Of a stretch of DNA of 64,000 nt, positions 7,604-18,779 are shown one piece after another (position 1 is the stretch's first letter; every line of letters starts with the position of its first letter). The DNA comes from Sphingomonas faeni. Lineage in GTDB: Bacteria > Pseudomonadota > Alphaproteobacteria > Sphingomonadales > Sphingomonadaceae. The notes under the pieces were generated by a model, which saw nothing but the letters and a program-made list of their open reading frames with translations, had not been told where the DNA came from and did no database searches. The stretch lies in the NCBI RefSeq assembly GCF_030817315.1, contig NZ_JAUSZF010000001.1, positions 444,001-508,000 of the forward strand, given 5' to 3'. The translations under genes and the position numbers were made by a program.

Positions 7604-9901
7604 TCAGGCAGCGGGCTGGCCGAACGAGGGCGGTCGGTCGGCGAGCTTCGCGCCGAATGCAGGGTTCGGCGTGGCGGACATGGTGAAACGGAGCGTGCCG
7701 CCAGTCGCGAGATCGGCGTGGGATATCCAGCTCTTGGTCCACGGCTTGCCGTTCCACTGGACCGCCGCGACGTAGGGCGTGTCGGCGCGGTTGCCGGGGG
7801 CTTCGACGACCAGCTTGCGACCCTTGCCGACGCGGACTTCGGCGTGGGTGAACAGCGGCGAACCGAACACGTAGACCGCCGCCACCGGATCGACCGGGTA
7901 GAAGCCGAGTGCGGACATCACGAACCACGCGCTCATCTGGCCGCAATCGTCGTTGCCGATGATCCCGTCGGGTGCGTTGCGGTACATCGTGTCGAGCAGC
8001 TTGCGGACCAGCGCCTGCGTCTTCCACGGCTGGCCGACATAGGCGTAGAGATAGGGCACGTGCTGATCGGGTTCGTTGCCGTGCGCGTATTGGCCGAGCA
8101 GCCCGGAGATGTCCGGCGGCGCGTCCTTCGGCAGCGTCGACGGTGCGGTGAACAGCGCGTCGAGCCGTGCAGCGAATTTCGCGTCGCCGCCGAAATGCGC
8201 GATCTGGCCGTAGAGGTCGTGCTGGTTCAGGAACGTGGTCTGCCAGCCGTTCGCCTCGGTGAAGTCGCGGTAGCGCTTGGTGTGGCTGAGCTGGATCGGG
8301 TCGTAGGGCGTCAGCCAACTGCCGTCGGCGAGCTTTGGCCGCGCTAAGCCGATCGTGGGATCGAGCACGTTGCGGTAGTTGCGGCTGCGGAGACGCAGGC
8401 GGTCGGCGTCGTCTTTCGCGCCGGCCTTCTGCGCGAGCGTGGCCATCGCCCAGTCGTCATAGGCGTATTCCTGAGTCCGGCTGACCGACTCGTCGACCGT
8501 ATCGGCAGGGAGGTAGCCGCGCTCGATATACGTGCCACGTGCGCGACTGTTGACCAGATCGGGCGCCGCGGGATCGAACGCGCGCGTACGGATCGCGGGC
8601 CATGCCGCGGCATAGTCGGCGTCGATGCCCTTTGACGCGGCCTCGGCCATGATCGCGACCGAATGCCAGCCGATCATCGTGCCGGTCTCTACCCCCTGGA
8701 GCGGCCAGCAGGGCGGGCCGTACGCACTTTGCTGCGTCTGGCGGATCAGGTCGCGGACCAGCGATTTCGCGCGGTCGGGGGCGACCAGCGTCAGCAGCGG
8801 GTGGAGCGTGCGATACGTGTCCCAGGTCGAATAGGTGCTGTACGCCTGTTCGCCGGCGGGCACGCTATGGATCTCGCGATCGAGCCCGATATAGCGGCCG
8901 TCGACGTCGGAGAAGAGCGTCGGGGCGATCATCGCGTGATAGAGCGCGGTGGTCATGATGACGCGCGCATCGTCGGTGCCGCCCTCGACCTTCACGACCT
9001 TCAGCGTGTCGGCCCAGGTTCGGATCGCCTGACGCCGCGCGATGTCGAAGTCGCGGAAATAGGACGCGGCGAGGTTGGTGCGGGCGCCGGCCATGTCGAC
9101 TGCCGAGACGGCGGTGCGGACGACGATCGGCGCTTTTCCGGCGTCGTCATAGTGCAGAACTGCCCGGACGCGGTCTGCGGTGACGATCGCGCCGTTGACG
9201 CTTTGCTCGCCGGCGTGGAGCGTGATCCGGTCGGGCTTGGGTGAGACGTGCATCGCGAAATGGATGCGGCGGCCCTTGGCCCAGCGGAACGTGCGGCGGC
9301 TGCCGGTGAGCGTGCCGTCGGTATCGAGTTCGATCCGGCTCTCGTCGATCAGCGGACCCTCGCCGGGGCGGCTGTCGCGGTAGTTGCCGAGGTCGACCAG
9401 GAGATGGCCGGGGCCGGCGGGGAAGTGGTGACGCTGCCACCCGACGCGCGTCTCGGCGGTCAGTTCGGAGCGGACGCCGTTGCCGAGCGTGACGGCGTAA
9501 TAGCCGGGCTCGGTGACCTCCTGCGTGTAGGTCTGGCGATAGCCTTCGCCGGGCTTGTCGGGTGCGCCGGGCAACAGCTTCACGGCGCCGCGACCGGGGA
9601 CGACCAGCACGTCCATCAGGTCGGCGATGCCGGTGCCCGACAGATGCGTGTGCGAGAAGCCCATCATGGTCGGGTCGCCGTGATGATAGCCTGAGCAGTT
9701 CGCCCAATTCTCGGTATCGGTATCGGGGCTGACCTGGACCATGCCGAACGGCATCGTCGCGCCGGGATAGGTATGGCCGTCGCCGCCGGTGCCGATCCAG
9801 AGGTCGGGTTTTGCTTGTGCCGAGCGCGCGGCGGCGGGGACCGCACCGGCGATCGCCAGCGCACCGCTGGAGCCTAGCAGGGCGCGCCTGGTAATCTTCA
9901 T
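7604..9901 (-). CDS. GH92 alpha-mannosidase
   Basis: This 765-residue protein begins with a twin-arginine-type signal ([18 protein letters not shown]). The hallmark GH92 opening [20 protein letters not shown] lies at about residues 37-56. [11 protein letters not shown], and near the end [21 protein letters not shown], are typical of the family. GH92 enzymes are calcium-dependent exo-mannosidases that clip alpha-1,2, -1,3 or -1,6 mannose; which linkage is cut here is not visible. ATG at 9901 overlaps the GH125 stop codon (ATGA), indicating translational coupling. A longer upstream frame is a shadow of GH125. In context it trims the mannose arms of N-glycans. Confidence 0.93.
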   Translation of the reverse strand: MKITRRALLGSSGALAIAGAVPAAARSAQAKPDLWIGTGGDGHTYPGATMPFGMVQVSPDTDTENWANCSGYHHGDPTMMGFSHTHLSGTGIADLMDVLVVPGRGAVKLLPGAPDKPGEGYRQTYTQEVTEPGYYAVTLGNGVRSELTAETRVGWQRHHFPAGPGHLLVDLGNYRDSRPGEGPLIDESRIELDTDGTLTGSRRTFRWAKGRRIHFAMHVSPKPDRITLHAGEQSVNGAIVTADRVRAVLHYDDAGKAPIVVRTAVSAVDMAGARTNLAASYFRDFDIARRQAIRTWADTLKVVKVEGGTDDARVIMTTALYHAMIAPTLFSDVDGRYIGLDREIHSVPAGEQAYSTYSTWDTYRTLHPLLTLVAPDRAKSLVRDLIRQTQQSAYGPPCWPLQGVETGTMIGWHSVAIMAEAASKGIDADYAAAWPAIRTRAFDPAAPDLVNSRARGTYIERGYLPADTVDESVSRTQEYAYDDWAMATLAQKAGAKDDADRLRLRSRNYRNVLDPTIGLARPKLADGSWLTPYDPIQLSHTKRYRDFTEANGWQTTFLNQHDLYGQIAHFGGDAKFAARLDALFTAPSTLPKDAPPDISGLLGQYAHGNEPDQHVPYLYAYVGQPWKTQALVRKLLDTMYRNAPDGIIGNDDCGQMSAWFVMSALGFYPVDPVAAVYVFGSPLFTHAEVRVGKGRKLVVEAPGNRADTPYVAAVQWNGKPWTKSWISHADLATGGTLRFTMSATPNPAFGAKLADRPPSFGQPAA

Positions 9902-11343
9902 AATGCGCTCGCCAATAGTGCGGGGCGGGTGTTGGCAAGCTGAACGATCAGTTCTCCGAACAGCCCGTTGGCCCAGGCGAACCAGGAGCGGGTGAACTTG
10001 GCGGGATCGTCCTTGTCGAACGCCTCGTGGATGAAGCCGGTGTCGGCATCGGTGTCGCGCAGCATACGCAGGCACGCGCGGACCGTGGCATCGTCGGCGC
10101 CCGCCAGCGCGCGGACAATCAGCGACATCGGCCAGATCTGGCCGAGCCCGACATGCGGTCCGCCGATTCCCTCGGCCTTGCTGCCCTTAAAGAAATACGG
10201 GTTTGCGTCGCTCCAAGCGGCTTGCGCGGTGCGGCGCCAGAGCGGATCGGTGGCGGGGACGCAGCCCATATAGGCGAGCGCGGAGAGCGACGGCACGTTG
10301 GCGTCGTCCATGAAGATCGCGTTGCCGAAGCCGTCGACTTCGTATGCCCAGACCTCGCGGCCGTCACGCAACCGCATGCGGCCGTGTGCGACGAGGGCCG
10401 CCTCGACTTCGTTCGCGAGCGCGGTCGCATCGGCGGCGAGCGCGGTGTCGTGACGCGCTTCGCTCGCGACGACCGCAAGTTCGCGCAGGGTGGTGACCGC
10501 GAACAGGTTGGACGGGATCAGATACGGGTAGACGCAGGAATCGTCCGACGGGCGGAAGCCGCACTGGATCAGGCCGTTGGGCTTGGCGGGATTGCCCCAG
10601 CCTTCGAGCGCCATCGTCTCGGTGTTGCGGTTCGAGGATCGGAGGAAGCTGTAGGGGCCGCGACCGTCCTTGCGCTGTTGCTCACGGTAGGTGCGGATGC
10701 TCGCGCGCGCCGCCTCGGCCCAGGTCGCGTCGAACGGCGTCGCGTCGCGCGTCGCCTGCCAATAACCGTATGCTAGCCGCATCGGATAGCAGAGCGAGTC
10801 GATCTCCCATTTGCGCTCCGCCACGCCGGGTTTCATCTCGGTCTGGTCCTTCAGCGCCCAGCTGAGGTCGGTCTTGGCGGTCGGGCTTTCCATGAACGCG
10901 TTGGCGTAGGGGTCGATCAGGATCGACCGCGACTGGCGTGCGATCAGGCCGCGGAAGAGCGTGCGCAACGCGGGATCGTCGCGGACGAGATGGAGATACG
11001 GACGGACTTGCGCGGAGGAGTCGCGGAGCCAGAGGCAGGGGATGTCGCCGGTGATGACGAACGCATCGGGCGCGCCGCCGATGGTCGACATGCGGACGGT
11101 GGTGTCGAGCGTGTTCGGGTAGCAGTTGCCGAACATCCAGCGCAGCTTCGGGTCGCCGATACGGGCCGAGACGCGCGCGATCTCGCGTTCGACCGAGCGG
11201 CTGGTGAAGTTGCGGTCGGCGAGCGCGGGGCGCTTGCTGGGGAGCGAGGGGCGGGCGGCGAAGGCGGGCGTGCCGACGAGCGCGAGGCCCCCGGCCACGC
11301 CGCCCGCCATGACGGTGCGGCGGTCCATGGTCGACGCGCTCAC
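9898..11343 (-). CDS. GH125 exo-alpha-1,6-mannosidase
   Basis: This 481-residue protein carries a twin-arginine-type leader ([17 protein letters not shown]...FAA). Its GH125 blocks include [14 protein letters not shown], the metal-free acid pocket region [29 protein letters not shown] and [18 protein letters not shown]. Characterised GH125 enzymes hydrolyse alpha-1,6-mannose by inversion. Two starts are possible: GTG at 11343, which overlaps the frame-corrected GH3 stop (GTGA), and ATG at 11328, right before the signal peptide. I used the GTG because the neighbouring genes are coupled in the same way. It sits between GH3 and GH92 in the glycosidase operon. Confidence 0.92.
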   Translation of the reverse strand: MSASTMDRRTVMAGGVAGGLALVGTPAFAARPSLPSKRPALADRNFTSRSVEREIARVSARIGDPKLRWMFGNCYPNTLDTTVRMSTIGGAPDAFVITGDIPCLWLRDSSAQVRPYLHLVRDDPALRTLFRGLIARQSRSILIDPYANAFMESPTAKTDLSWALKDQTEMKPGVAERKWEIDSLCYPMRLAYGYWQATRDATPFDATWAEAARASIRTYREQQRKDGRGPYSFLRSSNRNTETMALEGWGNPAKPNGLIQCGFRPSDDSCVYPYLIPSNLFAVTTLRELAVVASEARHDTALAADATALANEVEAALVAHGRMRLRDGREVWAYEVDGFGNAIFMDDANVPSLSALAYMGCVPATDPLWRRTAQAAWSDANPYFFKGSKAEGIGGPHVGLGQIWPMSLIVRALAGADDATVRACLRMLRDTDADTGFIHEAFDKDDPAKFTRSWFAWANGLFGELIVQLANTRPALLASAL

Positions 11344-13876
11344 TTTGGCAACTCCACCGTCGTGCCGGTGATCGTCAGGTCACTCCACTGGCCTGCGCCG
11401 TCGCCGGGCTGGCCGCCGCCGATGTAGAGGCGATAGGCGCCGGGGACGATCGTCCGCGTGCCGTCGCGGGCGACGCTGCTCATCGATCGCGGATCGATCG
11501 TGATCGGCAAACGCTGCGCGACTGGCCGGGCTTCAGCGCGACGCGGCCGAAGCCGACGAGCTGGCGCTGGAGGACGGGGGTGGTCGATCCGCCGGCCTTC
11601 GCGGCGGGCGCTATGAGATAGGCCTGGACCACTTCTTCGCCGGCGCGGTTGCCCGAGTTGGAGAGCTTGGCGGTAACGGTGAGCGGTTGTCCGGCCGCAA
11701 CGCTGAGGGCTGGCTTCGTCGCGGAATAGGCGAAGTTGGTGTAGCTCAGGCCGTGCCCGAAGCCCCAGAGCGGTGTACCGGTGAAGTAGCGGTAGGTGCG
11801 CTCCTTCATGGTGTAATCGGTGAAGGCGGGCAGGTCGCTGGTGGTCTTGTAGAAGGTGACGGGGAGGCGGCCGGACGGGTTGTTGAGCCCCGCCAGCGTC
11901 TCGGCGATCGCGGTGCCGCCGGACTGGCCGGGATACCAGGCGGCGAGGATTGCGTCGGCCGATGCCGGGTCGACCGCGACTGCGCTGCCGCTGGTGAGGA
12001 CGAGGACGATGGGCTTGCCGGTGGCCTTCAGCGCTTCGAGCAGGCGGACCTGTGCGAGCGGCAGGCCGATGTCGGTGCGGTCGCCGCCGACGAAGCCGGG
12101 GACGCTGACCGAGAGCGCTTCGCCTTCGAGATCGGGTGACAGGCCCATCACCGCGACGATGACGTCGGCGTCGCGGGCGGTCGCTACGGCCTGGTCGAGC
12201 AACGGCTGTGCGGGGGGGCTCCAGAGCAGGCGGATGCCTTCGTCGTCGCTGCGGTGATCGAGTTCGAGGCGGAACGGGACGGGCTTGCCGTCGCTGGTCA
12301 GCGTGACCTCGACACGGCCCTTCTTGACCTCGCCGGCGGAGAGCTGGCGATCGCCGATCCAGAGCCGGACCGCGTCGTGCGTCGAGCAATCCTTCCAGCA
12401 GGCGGGGACATCGACGACCAGCGGATAGGTGCCGGCGGCGGGGGGCGTGAACGTGCCGGTCCAGCGGACGCCGAACGTCTTGGCGAGGCCGGGGGCGGGG
12501 CTCGCGCGGTTGTGGTCGATGTCGATGTGGCGATCGGTGCGCGTCAGGGTCGGGGCGCCGACGCCGGCCTGCGCCGCGAAATACTCGGTCTTCAGGCCGC
12601 CGGCGAAGACGGTTTCGGGGACGGGTACGGCGGCGCCATCGGCGAGCGAGGAGCCTTGCGCGTACCGGACGTTGGCGGCGCCGAACTGCTTGCGGATGCC
12701 CTCCAGCGGGGTGACGGGCGCGACCGCGGTGCCATGGTAATTGCCTTGCAGCACGCCGAGATCGTCCGCGTCCGCGCCGATCACCGCGATCCGGCTGCCG
12801 GGTTTCAGCGGCAGGCGGTTCGCGTCGTTCTTCAGCAGGACGATCGATTTCCGCGCGGCGTCGAGTGCGAGCGCGCGGTGCGCGGGGGTGTCGACCTGGT
12901 CGGTGCCGATGCTGCGCCACGGATTGGCCGCGCCGAAGACGGTGCCGAGCGCGCGGCGGGCTTCGAGCGAGCGGATCAGTGCGGTGTCGACTTCGGCTTC
13001 GGTGACGAGGCCCTGGCGGACCGCGGCGGGGAGGCCGGCATAGGCGTTGCCGCAATTCAGGTCGGTGCCGCCCTTGATCGCGGCGGCGGCGGCGGCCGGG
13101 CCGTCGAGGCGGTAGTGGTGGTAGAGGTAGATGTTGGCGACCGCGTCGCAATCCGACACGGTGAAGCCCTTGAACCCCCAATCGCGCCGCAACCGGTCGA
13201 TCATCAACGGTGCGGAGGCGCAGGCCGGGACGCCGTGGATCGAGTTGTATGCGCACATCAGCGACTGCGCCTTGCCCTCGGTGACGGCGAGCCGGAACGC
13301 GGGGAAGTAGGTCGCCTCCAGGTCATACGGGCTTGGATCGACGTCGAAGCTGTCGCGTCCGGCTTCGGGGCCGCTATGCACCGCGAAATGCTTGGGGGTG
13401 GCGATGACCTTGGGGTGGAGCGGGTCGGGCCCCTGCAACCCGCCGATGAACGCGACGCCCAGCCGGCCGGTGAGGTACGGGTCCTCGCCATAGGTCTCCT
13501 GGCCGCGGCCCCAACGTGGATCGCGGAAGATGTTGATGTTGGGCGACCAGATCGTCAGCCCCTCGTAGATCTTTCGGTTCGCGCCGACGTCCTGCGCGTT
13601 GAAGCGCGCGCGTGCCTCGGTCGCCACGACGTCGCCGATCTTTGCGACCAGCGCCGTGTCCCAGGTCGCGGCCATGCCGATCGCCTGCGGGAAGACGGTG
13701 GCGTGGCCGTTGCGCGCGAGACCGTGCAGCCCCTCGTTCCACCAATCATAGGCGGGCAGACCGGCCTTGGGATCGGCGGGGACGGTGCTCTGCAACTGCG
13801 CCGCCTTTTGTTCGAGCGACATTTGCGCGACGGCTGTTGCGACGGGATCGGCGGAGGCGAGCAGGAGCCAGATCAT
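11340..13876 (-). CDS. GH3 beta-glycosidase with PA14 insert; frameshifted near the C-terminus
   Basis: As read, the frame stops at 11480 after 798 codons. It has GH3 domain 1 with [10 protein letters not shown] and nucleophile Asp242 in [10 protein letters not shown], domain 2 from about 340, a PA14-type insert at about 425-555, then a fibronectin-III-like domain. That domain breaks off at residue 789 (LKPGQSRSV) in an AAA run at 11509-11511. One extra base there restores LPITIDPRS... to a TGA at 11340, about 845 residues in all, which overlaps the GH125 start. I give the restored extent. The start ATG overlaps the beta-mannosidase stop. The likely target is a beta-linked sugar, perhaps core xylose of plant N-glycans (inference from context). 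No clear signal peptide is seen. Confidence 0.85.
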
Positions 13877-16458
13877 CGGGCGAGGGTCCTCAGGGTAAGC
13901 GCCTTGCGCAAGGTGGCGGCGGAGGCGTCGGAGACGACATGGATGGTGACGCTCTCGCCGGGCAACAGGTCGAAGCCGTCGTCGGACGGCTGGGCGGCGA
14001 CCGCGCCGAAATCGAGCATGACCGCGCGGGCAAAGTTCTTTGCGGTGATCGTCGCATCGTTGCCGGTCCAGCGGACGCTCAGGCCTGGGTCGGGATAGGC
14101 CATGTCCTTCGGGAGCGCGCGTTCGATGATCGCACGGCTGGCGACCGTATCGCCGACCAGCAGTTCGGCGACTGCATAGCTCGCGGCCGGCGGCGCGGCA
14201 CCGAACAGGGCTTCGTCCGATAGCGTCGCAGCCAAGGTCGAGGATAGCGGCGGTAGCGACAGGGCGGCTGTGGTGTCCTTCGACACGGTGCCGTCCATCG
14301 CCATCGTCCGCACTCGCCAGCGCGCGGCGATCGGCGTCGTCGCGTCGGAGATCAGGGAGATGCGGGTGGCGCCGTCCTTATGCTCGGCGACGATCGCTTG
14401 CGGCGCGAAGAAGCGGCGGGCGGCGTAGTTGAGCAGTTTCCACCGGCCGGCATGATCGATGCTGGCCCAACTGATCGAGGGCCAGACGTCGTTCAGCTGC
14501 CAGTAGAGCGAGCCCATCGTCACCGGGCGACAGGCGCGGTGATGCGAGGCTGCGATGCGGATCGCCTCGGCCTGGTTGACCTGCGTCAGGTAGACGAGAT
14601 CGGCGAAGTCGCGCGCGGGGCGCAACCGATCGCGCAGGTACATCATCAGGCGCTCATTGCCTTCGCCGGCGAGGAATTTCTGGTGCGCCTTCATCACCGG
14701 GCTGTCCGCGGTGAGCGTACCCTTGCCGGCGAATTCGCGGATCGTCGACAGGTCGGGCATCGACTGGAAGCCGTATTCGGACATGAAGCGCGGGCAGCTG
14801 TCGAGATAGCGCTCGACCGGCTTGGAGCCCGACCAGACGTCCCAGAAATGGCGGTCGCCGTCCTTGTCGGTGTCGGTCGGCCCCTCGTAATCGCTCGACG
14901 GCGAGCCCGGCCAATAGGGCGTGCCCGGCGATTTCTTCAGGACCGCATCGCGCAGCACGCGGTCGAACAACACGGTCATGCCGGTGCCGATCCGCTCCTG
15001 CTCGTCGGGGCCGACAGCCTTCTTGAACGCCTTCCGATCGGACCAATTGTCCCAGCCGGCCTGCACTTCGTTGTTGCCCGCCCATAGCACGATCGACGGA
15101 TGCGCCTGCAGCCGCGCGACCTGTTCCTCGGCCTCGATCCGGACGTTCTCGCGGAAGGCGGCGTCGGGCGGCGTGACGGAGCCGCCGAACATGAAGTCCT
15201 GCCACACCATCAGGCCCATGCGGTCGGCGATGTCGTAGAACGCGTCGTCGAGATAATAGCCGCCGCCCCAGATGCGGACCATGTTCATGTTGGCGTCGCG
15301 CGCGCCCTTCAGGATCGTCTCCATATAGGCGGGCGTGACGCGCGACGGGAAACTGTCGAACGGAATGATGTTCGCGCCCTTGGCGAAAATGGGCGTGCCG
15401 TTGACCTTGAACCCGAAGCTGCCGTCCTTGCGGATCAGCTCGACCGTGCGGAGGCCGATCCGCTTGGTCACGCTGTCCTCGGGCGTCGGCTCCGCGCCGC
15501 CGAGCGATGCGGTTACGGTGTAGAGCGGCTGCGCGCCGTAGCCGATCGGCTGCCAGCGCTTGGGATCGGCGATCGTCAGCGGGATCGTCACCGCGTTGGC
15601 GCCCGCGGCCAGCGTCACCGTCCGGTCGACCGAGACCGTCTTGCCGTCCGGCCCGGTGACCGCGGCGCGGATCGTCGCGACGCCGGGCGTCTCGACGGCG
15701 ATGTCGAGCTTGGCCGTCAGCCGCGCCTCGGTTGGCGTGAGCGCCTCCTGGTCGACGCGGAGCGTGTCGATCCGCGCGTCGTCCCAGATCTCCAGCCGGA
15801 CCGGCCGCCAGATACCGGTGTTGACGATGCGGGGACCCCAGTCCCAGCCATAATGATATTTGGGTTTGCGGATATAGGGCGAGGTCTGCTTGCCCTTCGG
15901 CTCGTCGCCGAACGCGCTGTCATATTCACCGGGCAGCGTGTTTTTCTGCGCAAGCACCATCGGCTGGAGCGTGCGGATCGGCGAGGCGATCGTCACCAGC
16001 ACCTCGTTGCGGCCGACCTTCAGCGCGGACTTCGCATCCACGCGCCAGCGCCGGTGCGCGTTGTCGGTGGTGAGCAACGTCGTGCCGTTGACGCTGACCG
16101 TCGCGAACGTGTCGAGCCCGTCGAACACGAGGTCGAGATGATTGCGCTCGAGCATCGCCGGGGTGACGTCGAGCACGCGGCGGAACTGCCATTTGGTCAG
16201 CCCGGCCCACTGGATCGCGGCTTCGTTGGTGCCCTTGAACGGATCGGGCACGCGGTGCGCGGCTATCAGGTCCTGCTGCACCGAGCCGGGGACGGTCGCC
16301 GTCAGCCACTTGGCCTCGCGCTTGTGTGCGGCGGTCGCGGCGGTGTCGGTCGGATCGATCCGCACCTGCCACGCGCCGTCGAGCGGGACGACGGTCTTGG
16401 GCGATGCGAGCGCGGGCGCCGCGAGAGCGATCAGGGGAAGGACGAACCAGCGACGCAT
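13873..16458 (-). CDS. Beta-mannosidase (GH2)
   Basis: This 861-residue exported protein has a Sec signal (MRRWFVLPLIALAAPALA). It has the GH2 layout: sugar-binding jelly roll (VFDGLDTFATVSVNG), the beta-mannosidase mark YHYGWDWGPR at about 201-210, an immunoglobulin-like domain, and a TIM barrel. The acid/base Glu464 lies in LWAGNNEVQ and the nucleophile Glu561 in MSEYGFQS. The GNNE form with the GWDWGP block separates beta-mannosidases from beta-galactosidases in GH2. It would cut the single beta-1,4-mannose of the N-glycan core. Its start overlaps the GH20 stop by one base (TGATG). Confidence 0.94.
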   Translation of the reverse strand: MRRWFVLPLIALAAPALASPKTVVPLDGAWQVRIDPTDTAATAAHKREAKWLTATVPGSVQQDLIAAHRVPDPFKGTNEAAIQWAGLTKWQFRRVLDVTPAMLERNHLDLVFDGLDTFATVSVNGTTLLTTDNAHRRWRVDAKSALKVGRNEVLVTIASPIRTLQPMVLAQKNTLPGEYDSAFGDEPKGKQTSPYIRKPKYHYGWDWGPRIVNTGIWRPVRLEIWDDARIDTLRVDQEALTPTEARLTAKLDIAVETPGVATIRAAVTGPDGKTVSVDRTVTLAAGANAVTIPLTIADPKRWQPIGYGAQPLYTVTASLGGAEPTPEDSVTKRIGLRTVELIRKDGSFGFKVNGTPIFAKGANIIPFDSFPSRVTPAYMETILKGARDANMNMVRIWGGGYYLDDAFYDIADRMGLMVWQDFMFGGSVTPPDAAFRENVRIEAEEQVARLQAHPSIVLWAGNNEVQAGWDNWSDRKAFKKAVGPDEQERIGTGMTVLFDRVLRDAVLKKSPGTPYWPGSPSSDYEGPTDTDKDGDRHFWDVWSGSKPVERYLDSCPRFMSEYGFQSMPDLSTIREFAGKGTLTADSPVMKAHQKFLAGEGNERLMMYLRDRLRPARDFADLVYLTQVNQAEAIRIAASHHRACRPVTMGSLYWQLNDVWPSISWASIDHAGRWKLLNYAARRFFAPQAIVAEHKDGATRISLISDATTPIAARWRVRTMAMDGTVSKDTTAALSLPPLSSTLAATLSDEALFGAAPPAASYAVAELLVGDTVASRAIIERALPKDMAYPDPGLSVRWTGNDATITAKNFARAVMLDFGAVAAQPSDDGFDLLPGESVTIHVVSDASAATLRKALTLRTLAR

Positions 16459-18779
16459 CAGCGTGTCTCCGACAGGGTCATGCGTTCGACCGCGTAGAAC
16501 GGGTCGGACGTGGGGGAGGTGAATTGGAGGCAGATGTCACGGTCTCCGGTTATCGCCGGAAGCGCGCCCTTCACGGTGAAGCGGGTCGGCGCGGTCTTCG
16601 GATCGGGCAGCGGGAAGGTGCCCGCGATCACCGGTTTTGCGCCCTTTACGGTGCAGTCGACCAGCACGAGCAATTCGCCGTGCGGCGTCACGTTGTAGTG
16701 CTGGCGGACCTTTTTGAAGTCGTGCGCTAGGCCCCAGTTGCGCGGCAGGCGGGCGATATCGATCGTGAACCCCTTTGCGACATCTATCGGCGCGGCGGGG
16801 TAGGCGGTGCAGGTGTCGAAGATGTCGGCGTTGAACACCGGGGCATTGCCTTGCGCTTCGGACGTCAACGGCAGGCGCAGGCCGAGAGATCCCTCGGGGC
16901 AGGCGATCATGTCGGACGCGGTGCGGGTCAGCAGCGCTTGGCGCCCGGTCTCGAACAGCCGGGGCTCGGCGACCGGCTGGCCACTCGCATCGAACGCGGC
17001 GGCGCGGATCGACACGCCGGGCTTCACCGAGAGCGGCGCGGTGTAGGCGGGCGAGCGTGCGGTCGGCACCTTGCCGTCGAGCGTGTAGCGGATCGTGCCG
17101 TAGGGTGCCTGCGTGGCGAGGACGACTTTCGCGCGGTTGGTGCGGAGCGCATCGCCGTGCGTGCCGTCGAGCGTATAGCCGACCGCGAACGCACTGTCCG
17201 CGACCTCTAGCCCGGACTTGCGCCAGCGCTGGATCTGCGGCTGGACCCGGTCGAGGAAGCCGGCGAAATCGCGCTTGTCCTTGCCCGACCAGGTGATCTC
17301 CGCGAGCGCGGCGGCGCGCGGGAAGATCAGGTGCTGCATCTGGTACGGGGTGACGATGTATTCGCTCCACAGATTGGCCTGTGCGCCGAGCACGTGCTGC
17401 GCCTTGTCCGGGCCGATCCCCGCCGGCATCGGCTCGTAGTTATAGACCGTTGCGAGCGACTGGATCGAAAGGCGGCCGGGCGGTTCGTCGCGCCGGTCGC
17501 TTTGCAGGCTGTCGAAATACAGCGTCGGTGCGGGCGACAGCACGACGTCGTGGTTCTGGTTGGCGGCCTCGACCGCGCCCTTTTCACCACGCCACGACAT
17601 CACCGACGCGGACGCGGGCAGGCCGCCTTCGAGGATCTCGTCCCAGCCGATCAGGCGACGCTTCTTGCTGGCCAGATAGGTGCCGAACTGGTCGATCATC
17701 CAACTTTGCAGGCCGTTCTCGTCCTTGATGCCGAGCTTGGCCATCTGCGCCTGGACCTCGGGGCTGCGTTCCCACTGGTCCTTGACCGCCTCGTCACCGC
17801 CGAGGTGGATATAGGTGCCGGGGAACACCGCCATGAGTTCGTCGAGCACCGTCTTGACGAAGGCGATGCCCTTGGGGCCGGGATTGAAGAGGTAGGGGTT
17901 CACGCCCCATGCGTTGCTGACCTCGGGCGTGTCGCCGATCACGCCGAGGTCTGGATAGGCTGCGACGAGTGCCTGCGCATGGCCGGGGAGGTCGATCTCG
18001 GGGACGATCACGATCCCGCGTTCGGCGGCGTAGGCGACGAGCTTGCGCAGTTCGTCCTGCGTATAGAAGCCGCCGACGCGCGTGCCGGGCTTTTCGCCGG
18101 TCGAGGGGCTGGTGCGGATGCTGCCGATCTCGGTGAGCTTGGGATAGGCCTTCACTTCGAAGCGCCAGCCCTGGTCGTCCGACAGATGGAGGTGCAGCGT
18201 GTTGAGCTTCACCGACGCCATCTGGTCGACGATCGCGTAGATCGACGGCAGCGACTGGAAATGCCGCGCGGTGTCGACCATCAGCCCGCGCCAGCCGAAG
18301 CGCGGGGCGTCGTCGATCGTGACCGCCGGGATGCGGAACGGCTGGCCGAACGCGCGATCGGGACTGATGAGCTGGGCGAGCGTCATCGCGCCGTAAAGGA
18401 GCCCAGCGTCGCCCGATGCGGTGATCTTGGCGCCGGACGCGTCGACGGTCAGCCGGTACGCTTCGGCGCCCTTGATCGCGGCATCGCGGACGAAACGGAT
18501 CGTGCCCTTCGGCGACGTCTGGAGAGCAAGTCCGCGCTCGGTCTTGACGTGTGCGATGAGCAGGCGCGCTGCGGCGGCGGCACCGGTGTCGGACGCATCC
18601 GCTGTGATCGTCGCGCCGTTGGCGATCGTGAAGCTGCCGGCGGTGCGCGTGATTGCCGAAGGTTGCGGTACCAGTGGAAGGCGATCCTGCGCCCGTGCCG
18701 GGATCGCGCAGAGAAGGGCGGGAAGCAGCGCCGTCGCCGCCAGCAAGCGCCCGGCATTTCGGTTCGCGGTTGCACGCAT
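16458..18779 (-). CDS. Beta-N-acetylhexosaminidase (GH20)
   Basis: This 773-residue protein has a signal peptide ending PARAQ, then an N-terminal GH20b-type domain. The catalytic barrel holds the Asp-Glu pair at about 329-330 (TYIHLGGDEAVKDQW), and HLHLSDDQGWR lies upstream. After the barrel come a chitobiase-like Fn3 segment (GTIRYTLDGKVPT) and a beta-rich tail. It removes terminal GlcNAc (or GalNAc) with substrate assistance. I chose ATG at 18779 over a longer frame because AGGGAGCA precedes it and the signal peptide begins there. It is the first gene of the leftward glycosidase chain, reading from the control region shared with gntR. Confidence 0.94.
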   Translation of the reverse strand: MRATANRNAGRLLAATALLPALLCAIPARAQDRLPLVPQPSAITRTAGSFTIANGATITADASDTGAAAAARLLIAHVKTERGLALQTSPKGTIRFVRDAAIKGAEAYRLTVDASGAKITASGDAGLLYGAMTLAQLISPDRAFGQPFRIPAVTIDDAPRFGWRGLMVDTARHFQSLPSIYAIVDQMASVKLNTLHLHLSDDQGWRFEVKAYPKLTEIGSIRTSPSTGEKPGTRVGGFYTQDELRKLVAYAAERGIVIVPEIDLPGHAQALVAAYPDLGVIGDTPEVSNAWGVNPYLFNPGPKGIAFVKTVLDELMAVFPGTYIHLGGDEAVKDQWERSPEVQAQMAKLGIKDENGLQSWMIDQFGTYLASKKRRLIGWDEILEGGLPASASVMSWRGEKGAVEAANQNHDVVLSPAPTLYFDSLQSDRRDEPPGRLSIQSLATVYNYEPMPAGIGPDKAQHVLGAQANLWSEYIVTPYQMQHLIFPRAAALAEITWSGKDKRDFAGFLDRVQPQIQRWRKSGLEVADSAFAVGYTLDGTHGDALRTNRAKVVLATQAPYGTIRYTLDGKVPTARSPAYTAPLSVKPGVSIRAAAFDASGQPVAEPRLFETGRQALLTRTASDMIACPEGSLGLRLPLTSEAQGNAPVFNADIFDTCTAYPAAPIDVAKGFTIDIARLPRNWGLAHDFKKVRQHYNVTPHGELLVLVDCTVKGAKPVIAGTFPLPDPKTAPTRFTVKGALPAITGDRDICLQFTSPTSDPFYAVERMTLSETR

